Assembly: GCF_010435965.1 (NCBI RefSeq)
Contig: NZ_JAAGAA010000016.1
Span: forward strand, 1 to 50,154
DNA length: 50,154 nt
Source of the DNA: Crenobacter caeni
GTDB lineage: Bacteria > Pseudomonadota > Gammaproteobacteria > Burkholderiales > Chromobacteriaceae
Direction of reading: 5' to 3'
The notes under the pieces were generated by a model. That model worked only from the letters and a program-made list of their open reading frames with translations, searched no databases and was not told the origin of the DNA. The position numbers and the translations under genes were made by a program. Every line of letters begins with the position of its first letter. Positions within the stretch are counted from its first letter, which is position 1. Positions 46,940 through 50,154 of this stretch are shown one piece after another.

Positions 46940-48436
46940 ATGGAACAACTCGTCAACGCCGTCAACGGCATCATATGGAGCCCGGCGCTGGTCTACCTGT
47001 GCCTCGGCGTCGGGCTTTACTTCAGCGTGCGCGGCCGCTTCCTGCAGGTGCGCCACTTCGGCGAAATGATCCGCCTGATCTTCGACGGCAAGGGGACGGA
47101 CGCTGGCGTGTCTTCGTTCCAGGCGCTGTCGATGACGCTGGCTGGCCGCGTCGGCACCGGCAACATCGCCGGCGTCGCCACCGCGATCACCTTCGGCGGC
47201 CCGGGCGCGGTGTTCTGGATGTGGGTGGTCGCCTTTTTGGGCGCGAGTTCGGCGTTTGTCGAGTCGACTCTCGGCCAGGTCTACAAGGAAAAGCTCGACG
47301 GCCAGTTCCGCGGCGGGCCGGCCTTCTATATCGAGAAGGGGCTGGGCATCAAGTGGTACGCGTGGCTGTTCGCGGTGGTCACCGTGTTCGCCTGCGGCGT
47401 GCTGCTGCCGGGCGTGCAGGCCAACTCGATCGGCGCGGGCCTCGAGCAGGCGTTCGGCGTCGCGCCGACCGTCACCGCTGCCGTGCTGGCGATGGCGCTC
47501 GGTTTCATCATCTTTGGCGGCATCAAGCGCATCGCCACCTTCGCCGGCGCCGTGGTGCCCTTCATGGCGCTGGGCTACATCACCGTCGCCTGCGTGATCC
47601 TGCTGCTCAACATCCACCAGGTGCCGGCGGTGTTCATGCTGATCGTGAAGAGCGCGTTCGGCCTGGAGGCGGGCTTCGGCGCCATCCTCGGCCTCGCCAT
47701 CCAGTGGGGCGTCAAGCGCGGCATCTACTCGAACGAGGCCGGCCAGGGCACCGGCCCGCACGCCTCAAGCGCCGCCGCGGTGTCGCACCCGGCCAAGCAG
47801 GGCCTGGTGCAGGCGTTCTCGGTGTATATCGACACCCTGTTCGTGTGCTCTGCGACCGCCTTCATGCTGCTGATCACCGGCCAGTACAACGTGCAGGGGC
47901 CGGACGGCGAGGCGATCTACACCGGCATCGCCGGCGTCGCCGCGGGGCCGGGCTACGTGCAGACCGCGATGGAGTCGATCATGCCGGGCTTCGGCGCCGC
48001 CTTCGTCGCCGTCGCGCTGCTGTTTTTCGCGTTCACTACCATCGTCGCCTACTACTACATCGCCGAGACCAATATCGCCTACATCAACCGCAAGGTGCAC
48101 CGCCCGTGGCTGATGTTCGTGCTGAAACTCGCGCTGGTGGTCTCCACCGTCTACGGCACGGTGAAGACGGCGGACCTCGCGTGGGCGATGGGCGACATCG
48201 GCGTCGGCCTGATGGCGTGGCTGAACATCGTCGCCATCATCCTCTTGCAAAAGCCCGCCTTCGCGGTGCTGCGCGACTACGAGGCGCAGCGCGCACAGGG
48301 CCTGGACCCGGTGTTCCACCCCGAGAAACTCGGCATCAAGAATGCCGACTACTGGGCCGGCCACCGCGCCGAGGACAACCTGGAAGACGAGCAGCGCGCC
48401 GCCGAGGGCAAGGCGCCGCTGCACGACAGGGGGTAG
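46940..48436 (+). CDS. Sodium:alanine/glycine symporter, AGCS family (copy 2)
   Basis: The protein has 498 residues and the same signatures as copy 1 (GRVGTGNIAGVATAI, YSNEAGQGTGPHASSAAAV). Differences cluster around residues 160-230 (the GLEQAFGVAPTVT region) and the extreme C-terminus, so transport specificity or kinetics may have shifted. The block from about residue 275 to 335 is almost unchanged even at synonymous sites. The ATG at 46940 follows AGAGAGAG; an upstream ATG at 46850 would add 30 atypical residues. No clear intrinsic terminator follows. Confidence 0.92.
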   Translation: MEQLVNAVNGIIWSPALVYLCLGVGLYFSVRGRFLQVRHFGEMIRLIFDGKGTDAGVSSFQALSMTLAGRVGTGNIAGVATAITFGGPGAVFWMWVVAFLGASSAFVESTLGQVYKEKLDGQFRGGPAFYIEKGLGIKWYAWLFAVVTVFACGVLLPGVQANSIGAGLEQAFGVAPTVTAAVLAMALGFIIFGGIKRIATFAGAVVPFMALGYITVACVILLLNIHQVPAVFMLIVKSAFGLEAGFGAILGLAIQWGVKRGIYSNEAGQGTGPHASSAAAVSHPAKQGLVQAFSVYIDTLFVCSATAFMLLITGQYNVQGPDGEAIYTGIAGVAAGPGYVQTAMESIMPGFGAAFVAVALLFFAFTTIVAYYYIAETNIAYINRKVHRPWLMFVLKLALVVSTVYGTVKTADLAWAMGDIGVGLMAWLNIVAIILLQKPAFAVLRDYEAQRAQGLDPVFHPEKLGIKNADYWAGHRAEDNLEDEQRAAEGKAPLHDRG

Positions 48437-48519
48437 GTTTGGCGAACCAGCCGGTTAATGCCGGCTTGAACGGAACGGCGTCGCCGCCGGGTTGCGCAAC
48501 AGCGGCTGACGCTTGAGCG

Positions 48520-48550
48520 TTTGCGCACAGCAAGCGCGCGTTTGTGCACA
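48520..48550 (+). promoter_or_regulatory. Direct repeats, candidate AraC-type operator
   Basis: TTTGCGCACA (48520-48529) and TTTGTGCACA (48541-48550) are spaced exactly 21 bp, two helical turns. They lie 56 bp and more before the PEBP gene, just upstream of where a -35 would fall if GATAGC near 48575 is the -10. This is the typical geometry of an AraC-family activator site. Confidence 0.6.
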
Positions 48551-48605
48551 ACGGGCGGCACATGGGCGTGCGACGATAGCCGCATCATCACTCAAGGGGA
48601 AAACC

Positions 48606-49151
48606 ATGAAACCGCTCGCCTGTGCCGCCCTGTTGTGCGCCCTCACTCTGCCTGCCCATGCCGGCAAAACATTCACGCTTGCCAGCCCGCAATTGGGCGA
48701 GGGCGTACCGCTGTCCAGCGCCCAGGTCTTCCAGGGCATGGGCTGCGAGGGCGGCAACCGCTCGCCCGCGCTGCGCTGGGACAACCCGCCGGCGGGGACC
48801 CGCAGTTTCGCGCTGACCGTCTACGACCCTGACGCGCCGACCGGCAGCGGCTGGTGGCACTGGCTGGTGGTCAACCTGCCCGCCAACGCCCGCGCCCTGC
48901 CCGAAGGCGCGAGCCCCAAGGCCGGCCTGCCCGCAGGCACGCTCGAGATCGCGACCGATTTCGGCCAGCCGGGCTACGGGGGCGCCTGCCCACCGCCGGG
49001 ACACGGCATGCACCGCTACCAGTTCACGGTCTGGGCGCTCGATACCGACCGCCTGCCGCTGAAGGCGGACAGCCAAGCTGCGCTGGCCGGCTTCCTGTTG
49101 AACCAGCACGCGCTGGGCAAGGCCACCATCACGGCGACCTATGCCCGCTGA
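48606..49151 (+). CDS. Secreted YbhB/YbcL-type PEBP-family protein
   Basis: The protein has 181 residues. A signal peptide (1-20, AHA) is followed by a phosphatidylethanolamine-binding-protein fold with the family motifs TVYDPDAPTGSGWWHWLVVNLP and GGACPPPGHGMHRYQFTVWAL (described in parts), which carry the conserved anion-pocket Asp and His. The cellular role of bacterial periplasmic PEBPs is unsettled. The start follows AAGGGGA. The 3' end overlaps the araC-type gene by 11 bp, indicating an operon and probably joint control. Confidence 0.88.
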   Translation: MKPLACAALLCALTLPAHAGKTFTLASPQLGEGVPLSSAQVFQGMGCEGGNRSPALRWDNPPAGTRSFALTVYDPDAPTGSGWWHWLVVNLPANARALPEGASPKAGLPAGTLEIATDFGQPGYGGACPPPGHGMHRYQFTVWALDTDRLPLKADSQAALAGFLLNQHALGKATITATYAR

Positions 49152-49890
49152 CGCAACCTTCCTGACCTTTCGCAGCCAGCGGTGCCAGCTACTGAAGGCG
49201 GTACCGTTCAGCCAGTGCGCGCTGGTGCGCGTCGAACAGGGCTGCAAGCTGGCCAGCATGGGGGCCCACCAGTGGCGGGTCGAAGCGGGGCAGATGCTGG
49301 TCGTCCCTGCGTTGAGCCTGCTGCAAGTGGCTAACGAGCCGGTGGCCGGCGCCTACCGTGCGCACGTGCTGGCGCTGCCGGACGCATGGCTGCAGGCCCC
49401 GCCCACCCGTGCACCCTTGCAGCCGGTGCTGCTGGGGCAGGATGTGCTGATCGACGAGGCCTGGCGGCACTGGCGCGACGGCGTCGAGGCAGACCACCCC
49501 GAATCCGTTTGCCAGCACAGGCTGCAGGAGCTTCTGTTGGTGGTCCGCCATCTGGGCGGCGCCAGCGCCTTGCAAGCGGCAGGGCAGCCGCTGGCCAGCC
49601 GGGTGTTGGCCGAACTGTCGGCTGACGCCTCGCAAAGCGCCAGTCACCTTGCCCGCCGGCTGGCGATGAGCGAGGCGACCCTACGCAGGCGGCTCGCAGC
49701 GGAAGGTCAGGGGCTGCGCCAGTTACGCGAAAGCCTGTTGTTCGAGCGTGCACTGGCGATGGTGCAAACCGGGCGCCAACCGATCGGCCTGATCGCCGAG
49801 GCGTGCGGCTACTCGTCGGCCGGGCGCTTCGCCGTTCGCTTTCGCGAGCGCTTCGGCGTCACCCCGAGCGCGCTGCGCGCCACCCACTGA
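49141..49890 (+). CDS. AraC-family transcriptional regulator
   Basis: The protein has 249 residues. An N-terminal cupin-like sensor (about 1-110) and a C-terminal double helix-turn-helix (about 150-249) are present. The first HTH is LARRLAMSEATLRRRLAAEG. The second carries the AraC signature IGLIAEACGYSSAGRFAVRFRERFGVTPSALR in its usual order. The start ATG overlaps the PEBP gene by 11 bp. It likely controls its own two-gene operon through the 21-bp-spaced direct repeats upstream. The ligand is unknown. Confidence 0.9.
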   Translation: MPADATFLTFRSQRCQLLKAVPFSQCALVRVEQGCKLASMGAHQWRVEAGQMLVVPALSLLQVANEPVAGAYRAHVLALPDAWLQAPPTRAPLQPVLLGQDVLIDEAWRHWRDGVEADHPESVCQHRLQELLLVVRHLGGASALQAAGQPLASRVLAELSADASQSASHLARRLAMSEATLRRRLAAEGQGLRQLRESLLFERALAMVQTGRQPIGLIAEACGYSSAGRFAVRFRERFGVTPSALRATH

Positions 49891-49903
49891 AGCGCGGTAG
49901 TGC

Positions 49904-49987
49904 GGTGGGTTAGCCGCTGGCGGCGTAATTGTCGCACCGCCGGCTTGGTGGAGCTTGGCAGCTGGTGGGTTACGGCTTGCTGCTAAC
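49904..49987. repeat. GGTGGGTTA-type repeats near the window end
   Basis: GGTGGGTTAGCCGCTGGCGG (49904-49923), whose GCCGC/GCGGC arms form a hairpin, is followed by a second GGTGGGTTACGGC (49964-49976). They belong to the same family as the repeat at 46696-46760. Confidence 0.65.
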
Positions 49988-50154
49988 GTTTGAGGTAAGC
50001 GGCAACCGAGCGCAGCGAAGGAACCGCAATCTATGGTCAGCCTGAACTTTGCAAGGACAGAATCGTGATGAACAATGACAGGGAAGGCTTGCTCTAATCT
50101 ATCCGGATTCTTGATGGGCAGCTATGCCCGATCCATGATGTGAGCCGCTCCTGA
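49988..50154. other. Non-coding tail of the window
   Basis: I see no ORF of convincing length, RNA gene or promoter here. It contains GAGGTAAGCGGC followed by a GAGCGCAGCGAAGG stretch, superficially like part of an integron attC site, but no complementary second half. Confidence 0.5.

Noticed and set aside
49984-50040. Integron attC site
   Set aside because: TAACGTTTGAGGTAAGCGGC looks like the left half of some attC sites, but no complementary right half or integron integrase is visible.

Overview
This 50 kb window reads as a GC-rich betaproteobacterial chromosome, most likely Neisseriales / Chromobacteriaceae. The reasons are the glnA–DUF4124–ntrB–ntrC order, a cysB-linked cysH–cysI–DUF934 cluster, the dapA–bamC pair, grpE–dnaK–dnaJ, ribF–ileS–lspA–ispH, and high-GC codon usage throughout. 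I could not run a search, so the genus is not assigned. The window opens in the 23S–5S spacer and the 5S gene of an rrn operon. It is almost entirely core chromosome: I see no phage, IS element, CRISPR array or tRNA.

Layout. 1–1.8 kb: 5S rRNA and a secreted M20 carboxypeptidase. 1.8–6.6 kb: nitrogen control (ntrC, ntrB, a DUF4124 protein and glnA, all minus strand), with a sigma-54 promoter and NtrC boxes visible before glnA and an NtrC box before ntrB. 6.6–13.5 kb: rhodanese, aroE, mtgA, mgtE–prmC (overlapping), slyD, a roxA-type ribosomal oxygenase and a small repetitive lipoprotein. 13.6–17.5 kb: bamC, dapA and a ybiT-type ABC-F ATPase. 17.6–22.4 kb: a FabG-like SDR, then the sulfur assimilation genes cysB, cysH, cysI and DUF934. 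22.6–28.6 kb: an OmpA-family protein, then ribF–ileS–lspA–ispH. 28.7–30.6 kb: htpG. 30.7–39.2 kb: the TCA/glyoxylate branch point (aceK, icd, aceA), interleaved with rluE, cspA and clpS–clpA. 39.6–43.5 kb: grpE–dnaK–dnaJ. 43.7–48.4 kb: two near-identical Na+/alanine (AGCS) symporter genes flanking a 69-residue membrane protein and hemB. 48.6–49.9 kb: a secreted PEBP-family protein overlapping an AraC-type regulator gene. The last 260 bp are non-coding and carry short repeats.

How the genes work together. NtrB/NtrC should drive glnA through sigma-54. CysB should control cysH–cysI–DUF934. AceK phosphorylates Icd (target serine conserved, residue 112) to divert isocitrate to AceA. HtpG, GrpE/DnaK/DnaJ and ClpS/ClpA make up a protein quality-control set; htpG and grpE share a sigma-32-like promoter with identical spacing.

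The least ordinary signals are regulatory. They are a multi-hairpin leader that starts at the predicted icd transcription start; a structured mgtE leader with two copies of one strand competing for a single partner; 10-bp direct repeats exactly 21 bp apart before the PEBP–araC pair; matched promoters and gene-conversion-like identity in the symporter duplicates; PhaR-like TGCAAYGCA boxes before the SDR; and a large hairpin between dnaK and dnaJ. No clearly new multi-gene system is visible.
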